Assembly: GCF_003172875.1 (NCBI RefSeq)
Contig: NZ_QGKM01000056.1
Location: 17,783 to 81,782 of the forward strand
Origin: Leucothrix pacifica
Lineage (GTDB): Bacteria; Pseudomonadota; Gammaproteobacteria; Thiotrichales; Thiotrichaceae
Direction of reading: 5' to 3'
Length of the DNA stretch: 64,000 nt
Below the pieces are notes generated by a model. It saw nothing but the letters and a program-made list of their open reading frames with translations. It was not told where the DNA came from and ran no database searches. Position 1 is the first letter of the stretch; every line of letters starts with the position of its first letter. Of this stretch, positions 8,425 to 16,575 are shown piece by piece. The position numbers and the translations under genes are program-made.

Positions 8425-8521
8425 TTTGTTTCGAAAGCACCTAAAAGTCTTTACACTGCTTAACTTCAAAGTGTGTCGGTCTTGATCGGCATACTTCCCA
8501 TTTCTGTTGAGCATCGAGTTA

Positions 8522-9760
8522 ATGAGCACACTGCCTGAGCCACGGTTTTTAAACCAAGGAACACCGCCTGCTATTGTTACCATGGTGGCGTTGGTTGCCA
8601 TCGCCTCGATACCGCTCAACATCTTTTTGCCGTCGTTACCGGCAATGGCGGAATATTTTGAAACGCCGTACTCCATGATGCAGTTTGCAGTGACCGGCTT
8701 TTTGATCTTTACCGGTCTGCTGCAAATCGTGATTGGTCCCTTATCTGACCGATTCGGACGGCGTCCAGTGTTATTGCTGTGTTTGGTGGTGTTTATTGTT
8801 GCTTCAGCAGGTGCTGCGAGATCGACCAGTTTTAATGAGTTTATGTTTTACCGGTTGCTGCAGTCATTGGTGGTCGCCGCGACAGCAATTTCTCGTGCCT
8901 CGGTAAGAGATATGGTGGGGCGTGATAAAGCGGCAAGTCTAATCGGCTATATCACCATGGGCATGGCCTTAGCGCCCATGCTGACCCCGCCGCTTGGTGG
9001 TTATCTGGGCGCGACCTTCGGCTGGCAATCTAATTTTTATGTGCTGACCGGCCTTGGTGCATGTGTGTTTGCATTGAGCTACTTTGACTACGGCGAAACA
9101 AATCTCAAACGCTCAGCTAGCTTTACTGAGCAATTCAAAGCCTATCCTGCATTAATTACTTCCAGACGATTTTGGGGGTATGCCTTAACTACCGCATTTT
9201 CAGCGGCCTGCTATTTTGCTTATCTTGGTGGTGCACCTTACGTTGGTTCGGTGGTTTATGGTTTAGGGCCAGAGCAGATTGGTCTGTACCTGATGTTTAC
9301 GCCTATGGGTTATATCCTGGGTAACTTTATAAGCGGTCGTTTTTCAAAAGTGCTTGGGGTCGAAAAAATGCTATTGATAGGTTGCTCACTGGTGCTGATT
9401 CCCATGCTGATGTCGTTAGTGGTCATTCTGTCAGGCGTGACGCACCCACTGGGTTTTTACCTGTTTACCTTCTCAATTGGTTTGGGTAATGGCATGGTGT
9501 TGCCAAATGCTACTGCCGGATTATTGGATGTGAATCCGAGTTTGGCAGGCTCAGCATCAGGTTTAGGTGGTGCTGTGCTGACGTTAGGTGGTGCGGCATT
9601 TTCGGCGATTGCGGGTTTTTTACTTACTGAGACTTCAGGTGCTTTGCCGCTGGTACTTTGTATTATTGTGGCGAGTTCATTGGCGCTTTTGTTGTCGGTG
9701 TTTACCATTCGGGTTGAGAGGCAGGTTCGTCGGGACGCGGAATTAGCGGTTTCTGCGTAG
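8522..9760 (+). CDS. MFS drug-resistance transporter, Bcr/CflA type
   Basis: Twelve-helix major facilitator of 412 residues. Motif A between helices 2 and 3 reads GPLSDRFGRRP, and the Bcr/CflA-type SRASVRDMVGRDKAAS segment follows helix 4. Members export drugs, bicyclomycin, sulfonamides or small dipeptides; a physiological role in exporting a metabolite of the adjacent sugar pathway is possible but unsupported. The ATG was preferred over a TTG five codons upstream that has no better ribosome binding site. About 97 bases separate it from the oxidoreductase gene, so co-transcription is possible. Confidence 0.85.
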   Translation: MSTLPEPRFLNQGTPPAIVTMVALVAIASIPLNIFLPSLPAMAEYFETPYSMMQFAVTGFLIFTGLLQIVIGPLSDRFGRRPVLLLCLVVFIVASAGAARSTSFNEFMFYRLLQSLVVAATAISRASVRDMVGRDKAASLIGYITMGMALAPMLTPPLGGYLGATFGWQSNFYVLTGLGACVFALSYFDYGETNLKRSASFTEQFKAYPALITSRRFWGYALTTAFSAACYFAYLGGAPYVGSVVYGLGPEQIGLYLMFTPMGYILGNFISGRFSKVLGVEKMLLIGCSLVLIPMLMSLVVILSGVTHPLGFYLFTFSIGLGNGMVLPNATAGLLDVNPSLAGSASGLGGAVLTLGGAAFSAIAGFLLTETSGALPLVLCIIVASSLALLLSVFTIRVERQVRRDAELAVSA

Positions 9761-9801
9761 TTGTTGCTGTGGTGAGACTGTCTGTCTGACTTGGTAAATA
9801 T

Positions 9802-10449
9802 TTAGAGAAATCGTTTCACAAACAATATCCCCATTGCCACACTCGGCCCAACACCAAAGGCAAATAACACAGTGCCCATGCCAACCACGCCTCCTAAATA
9901 CCAGCCAATAGAAACAACTGTCACTTCAATACCAATTCGAATGCTTGCAATTGGCAGTCCGGTTTTAGCTTGCAAGCCTTTCATCAAGCCATCTCTGGGG
10001 CCCGCTCCCAAATTGGCAGTGAGATAAATTCCCGAAGCAATACCAATAACGCCAACACCAATCACCGCTTGCAGTAGTTGCCAAAAAAGTGTCTCCGGAC
10101 TTGGTAGTAACACCAGCGAAAAATCGATCATAAAAGCAATGATCAAGGCATTAAGAATGGTGCCCATTCCCGGCTTTTGTTTTAACGGAATCCATAAGGC
10201 GAGTACCGCAAAACTGATTAGCATAGTGACAAAACCAATGCTCCAGTCTGTCTTACCCGCAATTCCCTGAGCCAACACAGTCCACGGACTGACACCAGCG
10301 TTACTGGTGATGAGGATTGCTTCACCCAAGCCAAATAACACCAGACCTAAATTGAGATAGAAGAAACTCAATAGCTTAGGTCGCAAATTATAAGGTGAGG
10401 GCGAGCTCCAGCTGAGTGTCGGAATTTCTTTAACGGAGAATATTTTCAA
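9802..10449 (-). CDS. YczE-like integral membrane protein
   Basis: Membrane protein of 215 residues with about five hydrophobic helices. Signatures of the YczE/YyaS/YitT group are visible: ITSNAGVSPWTVLAQGIA in the first third and LTANLGAGPRDGLMKGL in the second half, two copies of the same 'N-x-G-x-x-P' turn that suggest an internal duplication. Members are of unknown or loosely defined function. It is convergent with the MFS gene and followed on its own strand by nothing obvious; it appears to be a single-gene unit. Confidence 0.75.
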   Translation of the reverse strand: MKIFSVKEIPTLSWSSPSPYNLRPKLLSFFYLNLGLVLFGLGEAILITSNAGVSPWTVLAQGIAGKTDWSIGFVTMLISFAVLALWIPLKQKPGMGTILNALIIAFMIDFSLVLLPSPETLFWQLLQAVIGVGVIGIASGIYLTANLGAGPRDGLMKGLQAKTGLPIASIRIGIEVTVVSIGWYLGGVVGMGTVLFAFGVGPSVAMGILFVKRFL

Positions 10450-10564
10450 GAGAGATGTGACTCATCAGGGTGATTGCTTAGTTTCATCACTAAAGCCCGT
10501 CACCTTAACAACTTATGTCACATCCTCCAAGCCATCATAATGGACACCGATTGATAGCATGCGC

Positions 10565-11536
10565 TTAAGTGGCATCCAGCTTGACACACTCTGCAGCCGT
10601 TTTTCCGCCTTTACTTTTGATGGCATTGATCAGTCTCGGATTATTCATTTCAGTCGCAAGATCCAGTGGCATTTTATCATTGGCTGGACCTGTTATTTGG
10701 CCACACTCATACATGCCAAAATTAAGATTAGCGCCGCTGTTAATCAATAAAAGGGCAATCTCAGTATCTTTGTTCTTCAGAGCGTAGGTGAGAGGAGGGA
10801 CAGTATCAAAGACATTGGGGCTGGCTTTTCCGATAGTGATCAAGTCACGCACGGCCCGAAGGTAACGTTTTTGCACAGCAACCATCAGCGGAATATAGGA
10901 TTCCGTTCTGTATTCACCGTGGTAGTTAGCATCTACGCCGTTTTCTAATAAAAAGCGCAGTAAGTCATAATCAACTTTTTCATTAGCCAGCATAAAGGCC
11001 AAAGGCGCTCCACCACCATTGGTTGAGCGATTAGGGTTCACAAACCCGATTAAGTACCGAACCACCTTTGATGCCTGATGCTTAATGGCGTGGAACAGAA
11101 CCGTGCTGTCATTACCTCCCCATTCCCAGTTGAAATCAACACCTTCGCGCCCGAACACCTGAATGCTTCTGACATCATCAACCTTGGCACGCTCTATTGC
11201 GGTTGTAATCAGAAAGTCTGCAAGACCATATTCAAGACTATTGAATGGTTTGCGAATGTTATTTTCAGGTACACCACATTGAGTTAATGATTTACGACGT
11301 TCCGCTGTTTCATTCTCGGCAATGGGTCTTCGCACAGACTTACACCAGTTTTTTTGACTGATAAAGTCAGCACTCCAGCGCAGGCCTTGTAAGTTACATT
11401 TGTGCGCGATATTACTGATATGTTGTGCGACGCCTGTCTGTGCGTATTGATCACAAAAAGCCTCGTTAACCGCGTGACTCACAGAGCTCATAAACATAAG
11501 GCAGCCCGCAGCTATATTTAGTGTTGTAATTTTCAT
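10565..11536 (-). CDS. periplasmic ankyrin-repeat protein
   Basis: Exported ankyrin protein of 323 residues. AAAGGA lies 8 bases before the chosen ATG, and the protein then starts with a signal peptide ending VSHA at about residue 22; the longer frame of 28 more residues has no such support. Four to five degenerate ankyrin repeats cover about residues 125-300 (STVLFHAIKHQASKVVRYLI, LLRFLLENGVDANY, PLTYALKNKDTEIALLLIN). Several cysteines in the first 80 residues suggest disulfides. A periplasmic binding or scaffolding role is likely; the partner is unknown. Confidence 0.75.
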   Translation of the reverse strand: MKITTLNIAAGCLMFMSSVSHAVNEAFCDQYAQTGVAQHISNIAHKCNLQGLRWSADFISQKNWCKSVRRPIAENETAERRKSLTQCGVPENNIRKPFNSLEYGLADFLITTAIERAKVDDVRSIQVFGREGVDFNWEWGGNDSTVLFHAIKHQASKVVRYLIGFVNPNRSTNGGGAPLAFMLANEKVDYDLLRFLLENGVDANYHGEYRTESYIPLMVAVQKRYLRAVRDLITIGKASPNVFDTVPPLTYALKNKDTEIALLLINSGANLNFGMYECGQITGPANDKMPLDLATEMNNPRLINAIKSKGGKTAAECVKLDAT

Positions 11537-11789
11537 TTTGAATCCTTTCAAGGTGAGTTTTTTAGGGTCTTGTCTGTAAAGTATAGTCAAAGATATTGCG
11601 TTTCTCGTGATATACACCAAAGCATTTCAGGCTAATTCAGCGTATCAAAACATAAAGTCACAGGCTTATTAGTCATTGCTTATTAATAGAATAATAAAAA
11701 AATCAATCTCCCTGATAGGTAATAGCGATATTCCCAATCTGGGTTCATGGTTATAGGCCAGTTTTTGATATTTCTTGAGGAGGAAATCT

Positions 11790-13220
11790 ATGACTGTATT
11801 AGCTAATAAAAACAAGCAATGGCTACTGAAAGCAGGTGTGCTGTTCTCGCCTTTCATGTTCTCACCAGTTGCATTCGCTACCAACGGTATGTTGTTGGAA
11901 GGAATGGGGCCGGAGGCAACAGGCATGGGTGGCGCGGCGCAGGCGGTTGATAACGGCACTGCTGCCATGGTGAATAACCCTGCGACATTGGGCCTGATGA
12001 GGTCTGGCGAGTCTCGTTTTGATTTTGCTGTGGGTAATCTTCGGCCTGATGTCGAAGCAGGGCAGATGGGCAGCTCTGATGGCGATTCTTACCTGATGCC
12101 TGCGATTGGTTATACCAGTAAAACGGGTCGCGTGGGCTATGGTGTGGGTGTGTTCTCTCAAGGTGGAATGGGCACGGAATACGGGTCGGATACCATGCTT
12201 GGTATGTTTGCCGGTGGTGAAGCGCGTTCAGAAGTAGGTGTTGGCGCCGTACTTTTTCCAGTCTCTTATGACTTGAGTAGCAAGGTCACGGTCGGTGGAA
12301 CGCTTCAGTATGTCTGGGGTGGTATGGATATGATTTTTGGTATGCCGATGGGGAATACTGCTGCACCTCAGCCTGGTACTTTTGCGGATTTCGCGAATCC
12401 TTCATCGAATATATTAGGTTCGGCTACCGGTACCTTGGTTCAGGGGCTTGGTTCAGCAGCAGCACCGGCATTTTTATCGCCAGATGATGCGGCAGTATTC
12501 CACTTTTCAAATGACAACGATTTCTCCGGTCAGGTTAAAGGACAAGGTGCAGGTGCCTCAGCGGGCATTATGTATCAGGCTTCACCTCGCTTTAGAGTGG
12601 GTGGCTCATATCGCACTAAGACAGCCATGAGTAATTTCAAAGGCAGTGGTTCGATGAAAATCATTGACTTAGGTGATGGTGCTGGTGGAGCAGGCTCAGG
12701 GGATGAACTGGAGATCACAGGTGATTATTCCATCAAAGACTTCCAATTCCCGGCAGTAGCTTCGGTTGGTATGGCGTATCAGGTTACACCATCAACCTTG
12801 TTGGCCATGGACGTCAGTCATATAGATTGGTCGAGTGTGATGGATACGGTGGATATTGTATTTAAAGCGGACAGTGGCCCGTTTGCCGGAGCTGTGGCCA
12901 ATGTCAGTATGAATCAGCACTGGGATGACCAAACTGTGGTTAAGTTGGGTGTTGAGCATGCGCTAAATGCACGGACTAAAATACGGGGCGGTTTGAATAT
13001 TGCCAGCAATCCTGTACCGGATGAGTACCTGAATCCATTATTCCCGGCAATTATCGAAAATCATATCACTGCAGGTTTCTCTCATAAGTTAAATCGCAAC
13101 AGTGAGATATCTGGTTCAATTGTTCATGCGCCAGAGGTTGAACAAACTAATAGCAATACAATGGGTGAATCATCTCACTCGCAAACCAATTTGCAGTTGA
13201 TGTATTCACGTACTTGGTAA
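11790..13220 (+). CDS. outer-membrane transport protein, OmpP1/FadL family
   Basis: Fourteen-stranded outer-membrane channel of 476 residues for hydrophobic substrates such as fatty acids or aromatics. A signal peptide ends near PVAFA, and the mature N-terminus shows the FadL plug-domain pattern TNGMLLEGMGPEATGMGGAA followed by NNPATLGLM. The protein ends in aromatic RTW, as expected for a beta-barrel. The ATG at this position has an excellent GAGGAGG site; a TTG fifteen bases upstream lies inside that site and is not the start. A terminator-like hairpin follows. No fatty-acid degradation gene is adjacent. Confidence 0.9.
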   Translation: MTVLANKNKQWLLKAGVLFSPFMFSPVAFATNGMLLEGMGPEATGMGGAAQAVDNGTAAMVNNPATLGLMRSGESRFDFAVGNLRPDVEAGQMGSSDGDSYLMPAIGYTSKTGRVGYGVGVFSQGGMGTEYGSDTMLGMFAGGEARSEVGVGAVLFPVSYDLSSKVTVGGTLQYVWGGMDMIFGMPMGNTAAPQPGTFADFANPSSNILGSATGTLVQGLGSAAAPAFLSPDDAAVFHFSNDNDFSGQVKGQGAGASAGIMYQASPRFRVGGSYRTKTAMSNFKGSGSMKIIDLGDGAGGAGSGDELEITGDYSIKDFQFPAVASVGMAYQVTPSTLLAMDVSHIDWSSVMDTVDIVFKADSGPFAGAVANVSMNQHWDDQTVVKLGVEHALNARTKIRGGLNIASNPVPDEYLNPLFPAIIENHITAGFSHKLNRNSEISGSIVHAPEVEQTNSNTMGESSHSQTNLQLMYSRTW

Positions 13221-13239
13221 GATTATTATTAGATGAACT

Positions 13240-13274
13240 ATGGTGCTGGGGTTGGTTTTCCAGTGCCATTTTTA
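13240..13274 (+). terminator. intrinsic terminator of the fadL-like gene
   Basis: ATGGTGCTGG and CCAGTGCCAT pair over 10 positions, two of them G-U, around a 10-base loop, and are followed directly by TTTTT. It starts 19 bases after the stop codon. Confidence 0.6.
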
Positions 13275-13506
13275 TTAAACCGCCGCTCAGGTTATTGAGC
13301 TCTATGTACTGTTTCATTGCCCTAAGCAAATTACGTTGAGCTTTTACAGATATCATGAAGCATTCATTTATGTGCTCAGCACCTTCCAGAATATAGCTCG
13401 TACCCATAATATAGTACCCCTGAGCATTGGCATCATCCTGTTATAGCTTTTACAATCGCACCGGCGCATTATCGCGCTGAAATCAGAATAACATTGGGTG
13501 ATCTCC

Positions 13507-14253
13507 ATGCTTGAAAATATCCGCATTGTACTGGTGCGTACCTACCATCCCGGCAATATCGGTTCGTCGATTCGTGCCATGAAAACCATGGGGCTGAGTC
13601 AGTTGGTATTGGTTGAGCCAAGAGATTATCCTTCTGAAGAAGCGAATAAAATGGCCAGTAGTGCAGAGGATTTACTGGAGCATGCTCAGGTTGTTGATTC
13701 CCTGTATGAAGCAGTCCGGGACTGTGAGCTGGTGATTGCGTGTACTGCTCGTCCCAGAACGTTTGATTTGCCGATGCTTGAGCCAGAGCAAGCGGCTTCG
13801 CAGCTTTATCAAACCTCAGAATCAGCTCCTGTGGCGTTGGTCTTTGGTCCGGAACGTATGGGGCTACACAATGATGATATTCAATTGGCACACTATCGCG
13901 TCACCATTCCGGCTAATCCTGAATATAGCTCATTAAATCTGGCCTCTGCAGTACAGATCCTATGCTATGAACTCAGAAAGCAGCGGGTTGCCGCTGAATT
14001 GAATGCTAATGATAGCGAAGGCAATCATGAGGCTGATAAGCAAACACGGGTGTTACCAAACATTTCCCAACGCGAAAACTTCTACGAAACCTTAGAGCAA
14101 GTGCTTAACGACAGTGGATTTGTGAATCAGCAACATCCCGGGCAGTTGATGCAGAAGTTGAGACGTTTCTTTTCCAGAGCTGAAATGGATGAGTCGGAGC
14201 TCAATATACTCCGGGGCGCCTTGGCAGCTATTCAGCGTAAAATGGAAAAATAA
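13507..14253 (+). CDS. trmJ: tRNA (cytidine/uridine-2'-O-)-methyltransferase TrmJ
   Basis: SAM-dependent SPOUT methyltransferase that modifies the ribose of residue 32 in tRNA anticodon loops. The SPOUT knot motifs are visible: IVLVRTYHPGNIGSSIRAMK at the N-terminus, VFGPERMGLHNDDI near residues 118-131 and IPANPEYSSLNLASAVQI near 139-156. The 248-residue length matches E. coli TrmJ, including the C-terminal helical dimerisation extension. The ATG was chosen over a GTG three codons upstream because TTGGGTG lies at the right distance for the ATG. Monocistronic by appearance. Confidence 0.93.
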   Translation: MLENIRIVLVRTYHPGNIGSSIRAMKTMGLSQLVLVEPRDYPSEEANKMASSAEDLLEHAQVVDSLYEAVRDCELVIACTARPRTFDLPMLEPEQAASQLYQTSESAPVALVFGPERMGLHNDDIQLAHYRVTIPANPEYSSLNLASAVQILCYELRKQRVAAELNANDSEGNHEADKQTRVLPNISQRENFYETLEQVLNDSGFVNQQHPGQLMQKLRRFFSRAEMDESELNILRGALAAIQRKMEK

Positions 14254-14392
14254 TTGGGCCGGATGTAAGTATTTTATTATTTATTGTCATAATAGGATCA
14301 AGCGGCTAGTCATGTGCGGTTGAGGCATGTTAGATTCCAAGGATTGACCTATCTTAATCACTAGGCTTACCCAATAAGGAGAGAAACTCATT

Positions 14393-15610
14393 ATGTCAGA
14401 GTTGAGAGACGCCGCATTGCAATATCACGCCGAGCCAAAGCCCGGCAAGCTGGAAGTTAACATAACAAAACCAACAGCAACTCAGTATGATTTGTCGTTG
14501 GCGTATTCTCCGGGTGTCGCAGAGCCTTGCAAAGAGATCGAGCAAAACCCTGATGATGCTTACAAGTATACAGGCAAGGGCAACTTAGTTGCGGTGATCA
14601 CCGATGGTACGGCTGTGTTAGGTCTGGGGAATATCGGAGCGCTTGCAGGTAAGCCGGTTATGGAAGGTAAGGGCGTGTTATTCAAGCGCTTTGCAGGTAT
14701 TGATGTATTTGACATTGAAGTCAGCACTACCGATACAGAAGAATTTATCCAAACCGTTGCTAATATTGCTGATACCTTCGGTGGCATCAATCTTGAAGAT
14801 ATTGGTGCGCCACGTTGTTTTGAAATCGAACAACGTTTAAAGAAGATGTTAAATATCCCTGTATTCCATGATGACCAACACGGTACTGCGATTATCATCG
14901 CTGCAGGCATGATGAATGCGCTAAAACTTCAGGGTAAGACACTGGAAGAGGCGAAGATTGTTTGCTTAGGTGCTGGTGCGGCTGGTATTGCCTCGGCAAA
15001 TTTATTAGTTGGTATGGGTGCTAACCGTCAAAACATCTTTATGATCGACCGCCAAGGTGTGATTCATAGTGGCCGAGAAGGCTTGACTAAAGAAAAGCAA
15101 GCCGCAGCAGTCGATACTGATAAGCGCAGTCTTGCAGATGCGTGTGAAGATGCAGATGTGTTTATTGGTTTGTCTGGCCCTGATCTGATGACGCCAGAGA
15201 TGCTAAAGTCAATGGCACCTAAGCCGGTCGTTTTTGCATTATCTAACCCAAATCCGGAAATCAAACCAGAGCTGGCTAAAGAGACTCGCGATGATGTGAT
15301 TATGGCAACCGGCCGCAGTGACTACCCGAATCAGGTTAACAATGTTCTGTGTTTCCCATTTATCTTCCGTGGTGCGTTAGATGTTCGTGCCAGCGATATC
15401 AATATGGAAATGCAAATTGCCGTGGTTAAGGCACTGGCTGATTTGTCCAAGGAACCCGTCCCGCAATCTGTGAAAGATGCATACGGAAAAGAGGATATGG
15501 AATTCGGTCCGGACTATATCATCCCAACACCACTAGACCCACGTCTGGGTGAGCGTATCCCTCAGGCAGTTGCTGAGGCTGCTCGTGTGACTGGAGTCGC
15601 CAGAATCTAG
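14393..15610 (+). CDS. malic enzyme, short MaeB-like form
   Basis: Oxaloacetate-decarboxylating malate dehydrogenase of 405 residues converting malate to pyruvate and CO2 with NAD(P)+. Seen are LAYSPGVAEPC with the catalytic tyrosine, the metal-binding and active-site DDQHGTAI segment and the nucleotide fold GAGAAGIASANLL. It lacks the phosphotransacetylase-like C-terminal domain that makes E. coli MaeB about 760 residues, so it is the short bacterial form. AAGGAGAG lies before the ATG. NADPH from this reaction would suit PHB synthesis encoded further on; cofactor preference is not certain from sequence alone. An intrinsic terminator follows. Confidence 0.93.
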   Translation: MSELRDAALQYHAEPKPGKLEVNITKPTATQYDLSLAYSPGVAEPCKEIEQNPDDAYKYTGKGNLVAVITDGTAVLGLGNIGALAGKPVMEGKGVLFKRFAGIDVFDIEVSTTDTEEFIQTVANIADTFGGINLEDIGAPRCFEIEQRLKKMLNIPVFHDDQHGTAIIIAAGMMNALKLQGKTLEEAKIVCLGAGAAGIASANLLVGMGANRQNIFMIDRQGVIHSGREGLTKEKQAAAVDTDKRSLADACEDADVFIGLSGPDLMTPEMLKSMAPKPVVFALSNPNPEIKPELAKETRDDVIMATGRSDYPNQVNNVLCFPFIFRGALDVRASDINMEMQIAVVKALADLSKEPVPQSVKDAYGKEDMEFGPDYIIPTPLDPRLGERIPQAVAEAARVTGVARI

Positions 15611-15631
15611 GTTGAGTAACATAGATTGAAT

Positions 15632-15658
15632 AAAAGCCCGATTATTTCGGGCTTTTTT
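15632..15658 (+). terminator. intrinsic terminator after the malic enzyme
   Basis: AAAAGCCCGA and TCGGGCTTTTTT form a GC-rich stem around a short loop with a terminal T run, 22 bases after the stop codon. Confidence 0.9.
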
Positions 15659-15855
15659 GTGCCTGCTCGGTATGTGAGCGGTGCTATCTTTGAAAGTCTA
15701 CCGTTTATCCGACCTTTGATTGTTGCTCTATTGATACTTATTCAAAATTGTCTCGAGATCAGTTTTATACCGAGTTTATATGTCGGTTTCAGACCTAACT
15801 GATTGATTTCTGATTAATAAGTATACAATAAGCTTTAGAGCTGTAAGGAGATACA

Positions 15856-16380
15856 ATGAAAAAGGTCGTTCCAACAATTTTGGCAATGTCAGCCGTCTTG
15901 GTACTAGCTGGTTGTTCCAGTTCAGGTTCAAGACACGCTGGATATTCTGGTGTAGCTGCCAGCCATGCCACTTATGCCGGTGGTGCTTATGGTGCTGCAA
16001 ATGCCAGTTACGCTGGTGCAGGCGCAACTTGTGCGACCTGTGGACCAGGTTCTCACGCTGTAGCACATAGCCATGGTCATAGCAGCCAGTCAACGGGTCA
16101 AATAGTGACTCATACTCACGCAGGGACTTCAGGCCATGCTCACGCTGGTATGTCAGGCAGCCATTCTTATGTGAATACTGCTTCTCATGCAGGTCGTAAC
16201 ACTTATGTTAATGCAGGTGGTGTTGCAGCGGGTCGTGCAGGTGGCGGTGGTCTGTCTACCGTGGCTAAAGTAGCGGGAGCCTTATTGGTCGGTGGCTTAA
16301 TCTACAAAGCAACAGAAGACGATGATGATAACGGTTCAAGTTCAGGTGGTGGTTCTACTGACGATGAACATAAGAAGTAA
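15856..16380 (+). CDS. glycine/alanine/histidine-rich lipoprotein
   Basis: Not recognised as a member of a named family. It is a 174-residue lipoprotein: the signal ends in the lipobox LAGC (Cys20). Residues 24-120 are low-complexity, rich in Gly, Ala, Ser, His and Tyr, with a CATC pair near residue 57, an HSHGHS stretch shortly after, and repeated 'SHA/HAG' units. A hydrophobic stretch rich in glycine (VAGALLVGGLIY) lies near residue 150, followed by an acidic DDDDN segment and a Gly/Ser tail. AAGGAGAT precedes the ATG. Metal binding or a structural envelope role is possible; neither is shown. Confidence 0.7.
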   Translation: MKKVVPTILAMSAVLVLAGCSSSGSRHAGYSGVAASHATYAGGAYGAANASYAGAGATCATCGPGSHAVAHSHGHSSQSTGQIVTHTHAGTSGHAHAGMSGSHSYVNTASHAGRNTYVNAGGVAAGRAGGGGLSTVAKVAGALLVGGLIYKATEDDDDNGSSSGGGSTDDEHKK

Positions 16381-16449
16381 GCCACTTCCTATCTGATTGT
16401 GTTGTCACCCTAATTGGTTCTGACGCACGAACGATCAGCTAGTGATACG

Positions 16450-16485
16450 AGCTGCTGTAGGTTAACGCCTACAGCAGCTTTTTTT
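16450..16485 (+). terminator. intrinsic terminator after the lipoprotein gene
   Basis: AGCTGCTGTAGG and CCTACAGCAGCT form a perfect 12-bp stem around TTAACG... loop bases, followed by TTTTTT. It lies about 70 bases after the stop codon. Confidence 0.9.
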
Positions 16486-16575
16486 ATGTAAAAAAGCTTG
16501 TTATGAGATGAGCTTATTCTGCGTGTCGTGCTACTAACACGCGTAAGGCAAAGAATAATGTAACTCTGAGTTTTA

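Noticed and set aside
8134..8676. 180-residue minus-strand frame over the end of the MocA gene and start of the MFS gene
   Set aside because: Asn/Arg/Ser-rich antisense sequence spanning two recognised genes.
11775..11789. TTG start five codons upstream for the fadL-like protein
   Set aside because: The TTG is part of the ribosome binding site of the ATG start and would itself have no ribosome site.
13147..13407. 86-residue minus-strand frame after the fadL-like gene
   Set aside because: It overlaps the end of the fadL-like gene and its terminator, has no good ribosome site, and its composition is not protein-like compared with neighbours.
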